From a virus, in the IMG/VR virus record IMGVR_UViG_3300025864_000012, positions 30,143 through 94,142 of that record: a stretch of 64,000 nt of DNA; one strand, 5' to 3'. This document shows, one piece after another, positions 7,880 to 15,435 of the stretch (position 1 is the first letter of the stretch; every line of letters starts with the position of its first letter). Both the position numbers and the translations under genes were made by a program. The notes below the pieces were generated by a model, which saw only the letters and a list, made by a program, of their open reading frames with translations, had not been told where the DNA came from and made no database searches.

Positions 7880-8626
7880 TCAACGCACTTCGTCCACGAC
7901 TCCGAGGCGGAGACTTTCGTCCGAGTCTAGCCACCAGTCCTTGCGGCGCCACCTGTTCGCGAACTGCCTGACGGTCAAACCGGTCTTGGGCTGGGCCTCC
8001 AGTGACCTCTTACTGAAGATGTTGAGAACGCGATCCTGGATTTTTCTGACGAAGGCTACCTCGTCCTCCACCTCGCCGATCTTGCCGCCCGCACCGAAGC
8101 TAACTTCATGGATCAGGACGTAAGCCTCGCGTCCCATCACGCGCGTGTCGCCGGCTTGCAGCAGTATCCCGGCCATGCTCGCCGCGTAGCCGATAGCGAC
8201 CGTCGTGATCTTGTGGCCCTTGCCACGCAGGAACATCAGGTAATCGAACAGCGCCATGCCCGCGATGACCTCGCCGCCGGGGCTATTTAGGATGATCTCG
8301 ATGTCGCACTTCGGCGCGTCTCTGTTCCAAAACGACAGCTCCCTGACGCATGTCGCAACGGACGACTCGCTGACCCTGCCGAGGAACTGATAGACATGGT
8401 GGTAGCTGTCCTCGGCCAACTCGCGCTTGTGCAACTCCCGTAACCGCTGCACGTGGATGGCTTCACACTGGGCGTCATACTCGGCCTTCAGCGCCTCGGC
8501 TGACATCTTGCGCGCCTCGGCATCGTTCTTCGCCGCCGCAGAAAGTGCCGCAACGGCCTCAGCCTGCGCCTTGGCAACGTTGGCCTCGATTTCTTCGGGG
8601 CTGAGCTCCCTTTCTTTGTCTGCCAT
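7880..8626 (-). CDS. ClpP-like serine protease (copy 1)
   Basis: A 248-residue peptidase of the ClpP/S14 fold. Residues 1-85 form an Ala/Glu-rich helical extension not found in cellular ClpP. The protease domain shows NSPGGE (114-119), the nucleophile Ser150 in GYAASMAG, His173 in LIHEVSFG, and Asp230 followed by the family tail DSDESLRLGVVDEV. The triad is therefore complete. No ClpX/ClpA ATPase is encoded, so it either recruits host unfoldases or works alone. Its gene neighbours are small early proteins, not the capsid module, arguing against a prohead protease role. A paralogue lies at 23838-24593. Confidence 0.88.
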   Translation of the reverse strand: MADKERELSPEEIEANVAKAQAEAVAALSAAAKNDAEARKMSAEALKAEYDAQCEAIHVQRLRELHKRELAEDSYHHVYQFLGRVSESSVATCVRELSFWNRDAPKCDIEIILNSPGGEVIAGMALFDYLMFLRGKGHKITTVAIGYAASMAGILLQAGDTRVMGREAYVLIHEVSFGAGGKIGEVEDEVAFVRKIQDRVLNIFSKRSLEAQPKTGLTVRQFANRWRRKDWWLDSDESLRLGVVDEVR

Positions 8627-8629
8627 GTG

Positions 8630-8851
8630 TCATTCCTCCGGTTTGGGTGAAAAGGTCAGCGCAGCCAGGTGCGCGAGTGCCTCGTCGGCCTGCGTGATGC
8701 GCTTTTGCCAGTAGATGTACTGGCCGGCGTCGGACGGCCCATACTTGGTGAGCATGTGCGCCCGGTGCCCTCGCTCCTCTATGACGAACTTGGCCACGAT
8801 GGCGAGGCGTTCGCTGGGCGTCGGTGGGAAGAGGGCATTGTCGGCCATCAC
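8630..8851 (-). CDS. Small hypothetical protein
   Basis: A 73-residue helical protein (SERLAIVAKFVIEERG...ITQADEALAHLAALT) ending 3 bases before the ClpP-like gene start, so it is probably co-translated with the protease. The start overlaps the upstream gene by 4 bases. Nothing identifies its function. Confidence 0.6.
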   Translation of the reverse strand: MMADNALFPPTPSERLAIVAKFVIEERGHRAHMLTKYGPSDAGQYIYWQKRITQADEALAHLAALTFSPKPEE

Positions 8852-9030
8852 AAACCCCCCTCTCCGGCGTCAGCGCCCTGTCGCGCCCACACTGCATGCT
8901 GCAGCTCGTAGAGCAGGTCGTTCGCCTCGTCGGGCGTGAGGACGTGCACGACGCCCTTGTGGGAGCCGGGCAACGCGAGCTCAAAGCAATCGCGCCCGCG
9001 TTGGTAGACGCAGCAAGCCGGAAGCTTCAT
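8848..9030 (-). CDS. Small hypothetical protein
   Basis: A 60-residue protein with cysteines near the start (PACCVYQRGRDCFEL), a short beta hairpin-like middle and a helix (DEANDLLYELQHAV). It is coupled to both neighbours by 1-4 base overlaps. Function unknown. Confidence 0.58.
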   Translation of the reverse strand: MKLPACCVYQRGRDCFELALPGSHKGVVHVLTPDEANDLLYELQHAVWARQGADAGEGGL

Positions 9031-9272
9031 CAGGAGCCGCCCTTCGGCAGCACGCTCAGCGCGAGGGCGTAGTAGTTCATCGCGGCAACGATGTGGTACC
9101 GGATGTCAGGATCGTCTCCCCTGCCGTAGCGAACGGATGCGGCGTGGCATTCGGCCGCGTCGAGACATACGTCAAATGTCCAGCCGTCCATCGTCTTTGT
9201 GTCGTCGTGCCTCGCAGCCTGTGCCTTCATCTGCGACACAGCTGCGTCGATCTCTGGGTTGATGGTGGTCAT
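9030..9272 (-). CDS. Small hypothetical protein
   Basis: An 80-residue, mainly helical protein beginning MTTINPEIDAAVSQMKAQA. Its stop overlaps the next ATG by one base. No known motif. Confidence 0.58.
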   Translation of the reverse strand: MTTINPEIDAAVSQMKAQAARHDDTKTMDGWTFDVCLDAAECHAASVRYGRGDDPDIRYHIVAAMNYYALALSVLPKGGS

Positions 9273-9469
9273 GGCGTCACCCCCCGCGCCGATTCACGCG
9301 CTGCATCCGGGCGGCAGTACGGGCACGGCAACTCGCCCTCTTCGTGCCGGATGGTGCCGGCGTCGTGGCAGGCGCGGCAGTGGCAGGCGGCGTCCAATGC
9401 GCGCCACCTCGCGAGGGCGGCGTTGAAGCGAACGCGATTCTCATGGCGCTTGCGGATAACGTCGGTCAT
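9269..9469 (-). CDS. Small zinc-finger protein
   Basis: A 66-residue protein with a basic N-terminal helix and a four-cysteine zinc module: CHCRACHDAG and, after about 15 residues, CPYC. This CxxC...CxxC pattern resembles DnaJ-type or treble-clef zinc fingers of small phage proteins. Coupled by ATGA overlaps on both sides. Confidence 0.62.
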   Translation of the reverse strand: MTDVIRKRHENRVRFNAALARWRALDAACHCRACHDAGTIRHEEGELPCPYCRPDAARESARGVTP

Positions 9470-9741
9470 GGGAGCATCGCCAAAAGTTCAAAGAGCGGGT
9501 TCGTCTTCGCATCCAGGAGATTGTCCTCAGGGTTGTCAGAGAACCCGTCGCACGTCAGGAGCCACGTCGGATCGAAGTTGAGCGGCCACCTGAACCAACC
9601 GTTGCGAATCCCGTGCTCGTTGCCTGTGACGTGAGCCGCCTTCATGTTGTTGCAACGCGTGTGACAGTCACCAGGAATCATCCGGCGATGGACACACTTG
9701 TAGCAGTTTGGTTTGGTTACGTCAGTCGTGACGGTCTTCAT
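9466..9741 (-). CDS. Small cysteine-rich hypothetical protein
   Basis: The ATG at 9741 overlaps the upstream TGA (ATGA) and gives a 91-residue protein. Residues 12-32 carry CYKCVHRRMIPGDCHTRC, a likely zinc site, followed by a Trp/Pro segment (WFRWPLNFDPTW) that recurs in small phage proteins of this kind. Function unknown. Confidence 0.62.
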   Translation of the reverse strand: MKTVTTDVTKPNCYKCVHRRMIPGDCHTRCNNMKAAHVTGNEHGIRNGWFRWPLNFDPTWLLTCDGFSDNPEDNLLDAKTNPLFELLAMLP

Positions 9742-10109
9742 AGCGCGCACTGGTCGGCTGCCGTGGGGAAACCCACGATGGTTACCATCGCGTACTCGGG
9801 TCGCGGCTGGCGGTCGGGATGCTCGCCGCACCAGTCCCCGGAGTAAGTTACAGGCCACCACGAGGATGAGTCCTCTGGCGACGGTATCGGAGCATTCCTC
9901 CGGCATTCGCCCTTGTCGTGCTTCACGTAGAATGTCGCCTGTGCGAGAATCTCCACTGTCTGTACCCACCACGGACACGTCTTGCAGGTTGCGTCGCTCC
10001 TGTTACACGGGTCACGCCACTCCCCTTCGTCGTAAAACGCGCCGCACGAACACATGTTGCTATACCCGTGGTTCCTGAGCGGGTCGCGGCTATGTTTGTG
10101 GTCAGTCAT
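9738..10109 (-). CDS. Cysteine-rich phage protein (CKTC-CRR-WCGE type)
   Basis: A 123-residue paralogue of the protein at 6344-6586. The N-terminus has CSCGAFYDEGEWRDPC; then CKTCPWW, GECRRNAP and DWCGEH follow in order. The paired clusters suggest two zinc sites. It ends the run of small cysteine-rich genes that follows the DUF932 gene. Function unknown. Confidence 0.64.
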   Translation of the reverse strand: MTDHKHSRDPLRNHGYSNMCSCGAFYDEGEWRDPCNRSDATCKTCPWWVQTVEILAQATFYVKHDKGECRRNAPIPSPEDSSSWWPVTYSGDWCGEHPDRQPRPEYAMVTIVGFPTAADQCAL

Positions 10110-10138
10110 CGGCCTAGCTCCTCAAAGCAACTCATGCC

Positions 10139-11128
10139 TCACGCCTCCAGCAGAAGCTGCACGGCGCGAGTTTTGATGGCAGCCGGCATGGAGGCCCGCT
10201 CGAAGGCGGCGTTCTCCAGGCTCCGGTTGGGCGTCTTGCGTATTGTGGTGTGGTGGTCGTGGAAGGCGCAGACGGCCTGCAGGGCACCCCAGCGCGTGTT
10301 GCGGATGTTCTCGAGGTTGTCTGTCGTCCTCCAGACATCGGTGAGCTTCTCGCGCCGGTTGTGCGCCATGGTCAGCGCCCGGCCACCCTTGCTCTCGTCC
10401 TCCACCGCGTAGTTCGGCAGCGGGATGAGGCGCTCCAGGAATCGCTCCCAGTAGTGATCGTCAACGCGCATCGTCACGAGCTTGTCTCCGATCTCGGGGA
10501 GCCGCTTGTAGTAGTGAGTGATGAGGTTCACGGACTTGCTGATGTCGGCGATCTTGTCCTGGATACCGGAGGTGTGCCGCACCTTCCAAGCGTAGGTGTA
10601 GTCGGCGACCGGCACGCGCATGCCGTTGACACACACGAACCGCAGAGGCGTCACCTCGACGACAACCGAGAGGCCGCCGTCGTGCCCCTGGCGGAACTGC
10701 ACCAGCGGCCAGATCTCCTCATCCTTGTCGCCGCCGATTTTGATCTCCTTGTCCAGTTCCATCAGGGCATGGACCGACCTGCCGTTGCGCCCAAGGCCAA
10801 GCCCGACCCAGTTCATGTCGCCCGCCTTGATGAGTTGGTTCGCCAGTTCGACGTGCTGCTCGTTCTGCACGGGGGTCCAGCTATTCCCGGTGATGCCGAG
10901 AACTTCCCCTGTATCAGACCGCACGTTGGCCTTGAAGTCCTCTGCCTCGACCGTGCTGCCGTCCGACTGCGGGACAAGAACAGGGCGACGTTCCACCTTC
11001 CAGTTGAGGCCCGCATCCCGCAACGCTTGGTCGATATCGACGCCATCGCCGCCCACCGGAGTGAACGCCGTGCCCCACCGCTTCTGGAGCTCCACGTAGT
11101 TGCGCTTCGTGCTTTCCCTGTTCGCCAT
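10139..11128 (-). CDS. DUF932 / TIGR03299-type phage protein
   Basis: A 329-residue protein of the family found in phages and plasmids (DUF932). Recognisable parts are LGITGNSWTPVQNEQ near residue 90, RFVCVNGM near 170 and a conserved C-terminal region with HNRREKLTDVW and NTRWGALQAVCAFHDH. The biochemical role of the family is unknown; it often sits near replication and recombination genes. ATG 11128 has a GGGGAGA ribosome site and is preferred, although an in-frame ATG at 11215 overlaps the HNH gene stop. Arrival of the HNH gene upstream may have created this leader. Confidence 0.8.
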   Translation of the reverse strand: MANRESTKRNYVELQKRWGTAFTPVGGDGVDIDQALRDAGLNWKVERRPVLVPQSDGSTVEAEDFKANVRSDTGEVLGITGNSWTPVQNEQHVELANQLIKAGDMNWVGLGLGRNGRSVHALMELDKEIKIGGDKDEEIWPLVQFRQGHDGGLSVVVEVTPLRFVCVNGMRVPVADYTYAWKVRHTSGIQDKIADISKSVNLITHYYKRLPEIGDKLVTMRVDDHYWERFLERLIPLPNYAVEDESKGGRALTMAHNRREKLTDVWRTTDNLENIRNTRWGALQAVCAFHDHHTTIRKTPNRSLENAAFERASMPAAIKTRAVQLLLEA

Positions 11129-11211
11129 TTCTCTCCCCTTGTGCCAAAGTACGTTTCCTAGCAGATTGCGCACGTCAATCTTACGCCCTAATGCCCCAAT
11201 AGTAAAGGTCC

Positions 11212-11691
11212 TCATGTTTGGCGCCTACTCTCCCCAATAGCGTCTATCTCAGACGCCAGGTCCCAGTCCCCGCGCCTCAGTGCGCGCTCAAGCTTGGAAT
11301 GCTCGGAATTGGTCAAAGCGATGAGGTTCTCCGGATCATCGTTCTGGCGGTTACCGTCACGGTGGTGGATGTTGTACCCATGCCCGTTTTCCTCGCGTGG
11401 TATCTGGCCCCAGGCGTTTTCATAGACCTTGGCGCAGTAGCGTTTATTGGCGCGGTAGTTCGGGCCTCTCCTGGCGGTGCGTATTTTCGCGCGCGTCTCC
11501 GGGCTATGCTCGTGTCCAAGGCTGTTCGTATTCCCCATCAGCGCGGCGCTCGTTTTCGCCCGCGCCTCCGAGCTGGGTTTCCTTCCGAGGCTGGCGGCGC
11601 TCATCTTCGCCAGCGTCTCGGGGCTGGGATCCTTTTTAGCGGCGCTTATTTTCGCCTTGGTCTCAGCCGTGTGGTGGCTACCTATTCTCAT
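11212..11691 (-). CDS. HNH homing endonuclease with NUMOD3-like repeats (copy 3)
   Basis: A 159-residue protein with four short NUMOD3-like repeats (TRAKI/SAA units spaced by about 20 residues) and an HNH core YNIHHRDGNRQND-PENLIALTNSEH. The start ATG at 11691 overlaps the stop of the cREC gene (ATGA). It is the largest of the three paralogues and separates the cREC gene from the DUF932 gene. Confidence 0.88.
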   Translation of the reverse strand: MRIGSHHTAETKAKISAAKKDPSPETLAKMSAASLGRKPSSEARAKTSAALMGNTNSLGHEHSPETRAKIRTARRGPNYRANKRYCAKVYENAWGQIPREENGHGYNIHHRDGNRQNDDPENLIALTNSEHSKLERALRRGDWDLASEIDAIGESRRQT

Positions 11692-12014
11692 GGCTGGCCA
11701 GACGCGGTGTGGACCCTTACCCCCGGTGGGGAATAGCGCCGCAGAAGCTCCACAATGTTCTGCCACCCTACCGGGTTCCTACTGTGGACATAGATGTCTT
11801 TCGGCCAATTCGGCATTGGCGGCGGACCGTCCGGAAGAATACCGACCATCCACTTCGCAATGTCGTACCCACTCTGTCCTTCTCCAAGGTCGTGATCGAG
11901 AGACAGGACATCGACGTCACCTCCATACAACCAAAGAGTGGCCTCGAAGAAACACGTGGCTAGCACCCACGTGTCGTCAGGTTTCGGGCGCATGTCATCG
12001 ACCCACAGCTTCAC
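11688..12014 (-). CDS. cREC: cyclic-phosphate-processing receiver-like domain protein
   Basis: The GTG at 12014 overlaps the upstream TGA (GTGA) and yields a compact 108-residue protein. It begins MKLWVDDMRPKPDD, has VDVLSLDHDLGE-GYDIAKW in the middle and YVHSRNPVGWQNI near the end. This combination of DD near the N-terminus, SLDHD and HSxNPVG matches the receiver-like cREC family (PF20274), predicted from gene neighbourhoods to process 2',3'-cyclic phosphate RNA ends in RNA repair. That activity is a published prediction; I infer that here it would prepare cleaved RNA for RtcB or the other ligase encoded elsewhere in the genome. Confidence 0.8.
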   Translation of the reverse strand: MKLWVDDMRPKPDDTWVLATCFFEATLWLYGGDVDVLSLDHDLGEGQSGYDIAKWMVGILPDGPPPMPNWPKDIYVHSRNPVGWQNIVELLRRYSPPGVRVHTASGQP

Positions 12015-12439
12015 CCTGCCTCCAATACTCTCACTATTTCCCTCGCCGCTTCCCCGGATTGTATCACGGACGATGGGTAGCGCAGGACTTTCCATCCAAG
12101 AATTGCGGCCCGATTGTACTTCGCGCAGTCTTCAGAGAATCCCGAAGGCGTCAAATGACGACTCTTGCGCACCTTGCCGTCCCCTCCCCGCTGCCCATGC
12201 CCCTCAGTGCCGCCCTCGCACTCTACGGCCAACATGCGGTCTGGCCACGAGAAGTCAAATCTCCACTGACGGTCCGGCGTGGCGAATCTGTGCTCACGGA
12301 TGGGCATGGGGCACCCCCACCCCGCTAAGTCGCCGGCAAGTTTGTTCTCCAGCTTCTCACGCTTCGCCTTCGCTACGGCTCGCTTGACTTGTTCCGGGGT
12401 CAGGGGCGCTTGCTTACAAGAGCGCAAGCGACCTGTCAT
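12011..12439 (-). CDS. PD-(D/E)XK-type endonuclease-like protein
   Basis: A 142-residue protein with EHRFATPDRQWRFDFSWPDRMLAVECEGG in the middle, where the FDF and VECEG segments match the D...ExE core of small restriction-fold (Vsr/DUF559-like) nucleases frequently seen in phages. A C-terminal strand GWKVLRYPSSVI fits the same fold. Possible roles are DNA branch resolution or nicking. ATG 12439 is chosen; an in-frame TTG at 12451 abutting the upstream stop is an alternative. It is coupled by GTGA to the cREC gene, a position that would also allow an RNA-end role. Confidence 0.72.
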   Translation of the reverse strand: MTGRLRSCKQAPLTPEQVKRAVAKAKREKLENKLAGDLAGWGCPMPIREHRFATPDRQWRFDFSWPDRMLAVECEGGTEGHGQRGGDGKVRKSRHLTPSGFSEDCAKYNRAAILGWKVLRYPSSVIQSGEAAREIVRVLEAG

Positions 12440-12451
12440 CTTACCCGCCAA

Positions 12452-12814
12452 TCACTTCTTCTTCAGAAGCTTGACGCACCTGGGGCCGATCCGAACCTTA
12501 GCCCCGGGAGTGACCGCCATCTTCTTGTCGGGCTCGAAGGTCACTGTCGTGCCACAGGCATACTCGCCCGTAGCACGCTCGACCCAAACGCCCGTCTTGA
12601 GATCGCGCTCCCGCTCAGAGCCCTCCTTGACCAGCGGCGCGAAACATAGGTGACAACGTGATGCAACCAACTTGTGCTCCATTCCGGGGACCAAATACCC
12701 CCTGAAGTCGACTTCCGGGTATGAACCAACGCCAACGCTCATGTTCACCTCACGCAGAGATACGACCATGTTATCAATACCACCGAACAACAGGCCGTTT
12801 GTGTCAAGGATCAA
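12452..12814 (-). CDS. Hypothetical protein
   Basis: A 120-residue beta-rich protein with one CxxC pair (CHLC) in the middle and a basic C-terminus (CVKLLKKK). The start is probably the TTG at 12814, which overlaps the vWA gene stop (TTGA) and has AGGA upstream; ATG 12769 is the alternative. Function unknown. Confidence 0.55.
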   Translation of the reverse strand: MILDTNGLLFGGIDNMVVSLREVNMSVGVGSYPEVDFRGYLVPGMEHKLVASRCHLCFAPLVKEGSERERDLKTGVWVERATGEYACGTTVTFEPDKKMAVTPGAKVRIGPRCVKLLKKK

Positions 12815-13497
12815 GTCTGATCCTGGTCTTTGTCGACAACAGCCCCGACGTCGGTCAAGTTGGTGACGTTCTGATCCGTCCAGTCCGCACCAGTCTGGCG
12901 AGCCGCGACCGTCGACACAGAGACAGCCCCATAGGACTGGCCATACGTAGTGCCTTGCGTGTTGAAGGCTATAGTGCCAAGCTGACTGCCCTGCTGCATG
13001 GCCTCCTCAGCGGCGGCCAGGAAGATGAACTCCCAGCCTTCTAGTTTGCGCTCGGCGATAAGCGACTTGGTGCGAGCGAGATCCCACTCGCGGGAAGAGT
13101 TCTCGAAGCCGTCCGTGACGATGGCGACCACCGTCTTGCCCTTGTAGCTCTGCTTCTTCTGCCGCTCTGAGACGGTCGTGACCGTCTTACCGATCGCGTC
13201 ATAGAGGGCCGTCATGCCACGGGGGACAAGGGTGTAGCTGGGCACCGTCTTGACATCAATGCCATCGTGGATGAGGTCGTACTCGCTGTCGAACTGCGCC
13301 AGTGTGATGGTGCCCGAGGCCTCAACCTTGCGCTGCTCTTTGAGAAAGGTGTTGAGGCCACCCTCGGCATCATCCCTGCAGGAGCCCATCGACCCAGAGC
13401 GGTCTACAATCACCACAATCTCGATTGGCTCGACTGTCTCCTTCTTGGACTTCGCCTTCTTTTTCATCTTCCCCTCCGGATTGCTTTTGATCATCAT
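12811..13497 (-). CDS. von Willebrand factor A domain protein
   Basis: A 228-residue protein from the ATG at 13497, preceded by a GA-rich ribosome site. After a lysine-rich lead it has the MIDAS metal site DRSGSMGS at residues 32-39, then a T in GMTALYDA and D in VTDGFENSS, completing the metal-coordinating set. vWA domains mediate metal-dependent protein contacts, often with MoxR-type AAA ATPases or in ternary complexes; none of these partners is visible. It follows the primase-helicase gene by about 230 bases, suggesting its own transcript. Confidence 0.82.
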   Translation of the reverse strand: MMIKSNPEGKMKKKAKSKKETVEPIEIVVIVDRSGSMGSCRDDAEGGLNTFLKEQRKVEASGTITLAQFDSEYDLIHDGIDVKTVPSYTLVPRGMTALYDAIGKTVTTVSERQKKQSYKGKTVVAIVTDGFENSSREWDLARTKSLIAERKLEGWEFIFLAAAEEAMQQGSQLGTIAFNTQGTTYGQSYGAVSVSTVAARQTGADWTDQNVTNLTDVGAVVDKDQDQT

Positions 13498-13633
13498 TTC
13501 CCCTCTTCCCTCCCTTTCCAGATTCTTGACCATATAAGGCCAAGAACCCCCGTCAACGGGTAACCGCTCGCGCCGCCGCCCATAGGACCGACAATAGCCA
13601 GCATGGGACGTGACGCAGCCCTTGGGCCCATCG

Positions 13634-13720
13634 TCACCTATCCGCCCACCATATCAGTACTTCGACGAACGTCATCAGGAGCACAGCTACCCCCAGAATG
13701 ACTGGTATAATGAAGTACAC
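13634..13720 (-). CDS. Possible 28-residue membrane peptide
   Basis: A GTG at 13720 opens a short frame reading mostly hydrophobic residues (YFIIPVILGVAVLLMTFV) and ending WWADR. It begins 6 bases after the helicase stop with AGGAG/AAAGG sequence just upstream. It resembles other tiny membrane peptides in this genome (37867, 25113). Evidence is position and hydrophobicity only. Confidence 0.4.
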   Translation of the reverse strand: MYFIIPVILGVAVLLMTFVEVLIWWADR

Positions 13721-13725
13721 GTCTC

Positions 13726-15435
13726 CTACCTTTCGTCTGTCAGCTCGATCACTTGCATCTGATCGCCTTTGAACAACACTGGAATGATGCGGCCCGAAGG
13801 GCCGTCGGCGTTCTTGGCTATGATGAATGAACCCTCCTTCATTGGATGGGTGGCAATGGTTCGCCCAGTATCGTCCTTCTTGGTCTCCCACTTGCGGTGC
13901 ATCAACACAAGGTTGGTAGCCCGCTCCTCAACAGCGCCCGAGCCCCGCGTGTCAGAGGCAGAGGGAATGAGATGCTCCTTACCCGGTATGGGCCGCCGCA
14001 GTTGTGAGACGAGAATGAGCGGCACGTTGAGGTCGATGACGATATCTTGCACTTCGTTGACGATGCGCGTGATGGCAGCGTACTCGTTCTCGGTCTCATA
14101 CGCCAACCGCTGTAGGTAATCGATGATGATACAGTCCGGCTCCACGATCTCCGCTTCACGGCAGATCTCCTTGACGTTGCGGCTCTCGAAGTCGTACCAG
14201 ACGTCCCAGTGTGACTGCCGCTCCACGTACTTTCCGATAGCCTGCTGGTCAGACGCTTCCACATCGCCCCTACGGAGTCTCGCCATGTCGCCACCCTCAC
14301 GTACAACGTGCCGCCGCCCCAGCCGTTCGGCCGTCAGCTCCCGGGTCACGAAAAGAACACGGTAGCCCTTGTCACCGAGATGTGCCTGCAATTGCTGGGC
14401 GAACAGGGTCTTTCCTACGGATGGGCGAGCCGCAATAATGGTGAATGAACCAGACTCAATCGGGCCAAGGTCATGCGCCAGCTGCCCCCACTCTCTCGGC
14501 CACGGCAAGCCCTTGACCTCACCACGCGCCCGGCGATCGATGTCAGCAAGAACACGCTGCGTCAGTTCGGCCGAGGAAAGACTGTGAGGCTTGGGCTTAT
14601 CAGCATCTAGCAACACCTGCACTTCGTCCGTCAACGCCTTGCAGATAACCTCGGCGGAGGAATTCTTGAACCCTGCGTCAATGACGTCTGAGATATCGCT
14701 CTTCTCGGGCATCCCCCGCAGCTCCAGAATGTAGCACTTGATGTCCGCCGCCTTCAGCGCCTCCTGCGCCTTCTCCATGTGTTTGCGCCCAGGGAGGTCG
14801 TTGTCGGGGATGCAGACAACAACCGCGCCCTTGAGCGCCTCCGTGTACTGCGGCAACCACTTCGCCGCCGCACCGCCAGGGGTGGAGGTAGCGAGGCAGC
14901 CGATCTTATCGAGGGAGTGGACGTCCTTCTCGCCCTCCACCAGGAAGACGAGTTTGCCCGCATTAGCGGCCGGCAGCACCTTGTCCAGCCAGTACAACAC
15001 CCGCTCCGTCTTGCCCAAGCTCCAGTGTTCCGTTACCGGGTTCCAGACGGGGAAGTTCTTATCCTCGGTGCGGCAGACGACGTAGAGCGGCTTGCCCTTG
15101 GCGTCCACATAGGCGTACCGCTCTGTGACAAGGTGACGCTGCCGCTTGTCGCCGTCCACCCAGTAGTCAGGCGTTGGCGCAAGGGGCTTGACCTTCGTCG
15201 GGAGGGGCTCTTCCTTCGACGGGAAGAGATCGTTCACGGTGAGTCCTAGAGCAGCCACAACGTCACTGGTCTCGCAGTTGGCAAGACACTTCAGCAACGC
15301 CCGGTCCCCCTCACCGATTGATACCATCAACGATTGATGCTTGTCGTCGTGAGCAGGGCAACGGGCGATCCACTGATGGTCGCCACCGTTGCGCACGCCC
15401 TCGAGCTTCTCGAGAATCAGGTCTATTGGCTGCAA
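13726..15435 (-). CDS. Bifunctional primase-helicase (TOPRIM plus DnaB/RecA-like)
   Basis: Opens and primes the replication fork. A zinc site CxxH...CxxxC (C26, H29, C50, C54) is followed by a TOPRIM domain with catalytic Glu168 in LVEGEKD and D211-N-D213. The C-terminal helicase domain has Walker A ARPSVGKT (336-343), Walker B IIIDY (436-440) and SQLRRP sensor motif. At 569 residues it matches T7 gp4-type single-chain primase-helicases. Upstream (in transcription) is the initiator-like gene, which overlaps it by 13 bases, so origin recognition and fork enzymes are co-expressed. Confidence 0.92.
   Translation of the reverse strand: MQPIDLILEKLEGVRNGGDHQWIARCPAHDDKHQSLMVSIGEGDRALLKCLANCETSDVVAALGLTVNDLFPSKEEPLPTKVKPLAPTPDYWVDGDKRQRHLVTERYAYVDAKGKPLYVVCRTEDKNFPVWNPVTEHWSLGKTERVLYWLDKVLPAANAGKLVFLVEGEKDVHSLDKIGCLATSTPGGAAAKWLPQYTEALKGAVVVCIPDNDLPGRKHMEKAQEALKAADIKCYILELRGMPEKSDISDVIDAGFKNSSAEVICKALTDEVQVLLDADKPKPHSLSSAELTQRVLADIDRRARGEVKGLPWPREWGQLAHDLGPIESGSFTIIAARPSVGKTLFAQQLQAHLGDKGYRVLFVTRELTAERLGRRHVVREGGDMARLRRGDVEASDQQAIGKYVERQSHWDVWYDFESRNVKEICREAEIVEPDCIIIDYLQRLAYETENEYAAITRIVNEVQDIVIDLNVPLILVSQLRRPIPGKEHLIPSASDTRGSGAVEERATNLVLMHRKWETKKDDTGRTIATHPMKEGSFIIAKNADGPSGRIIPVLFKGDQMQVIELTDER

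Noticed and set aside
12011-12439. Possibility that this gene is a true Vsr mismatch endonuclease
   Set aside because: Only the general D...ExE nuclease core is visible; the zinc-binding residues of Vsr are missing, so I call it only PD-(D/E)XK-like.
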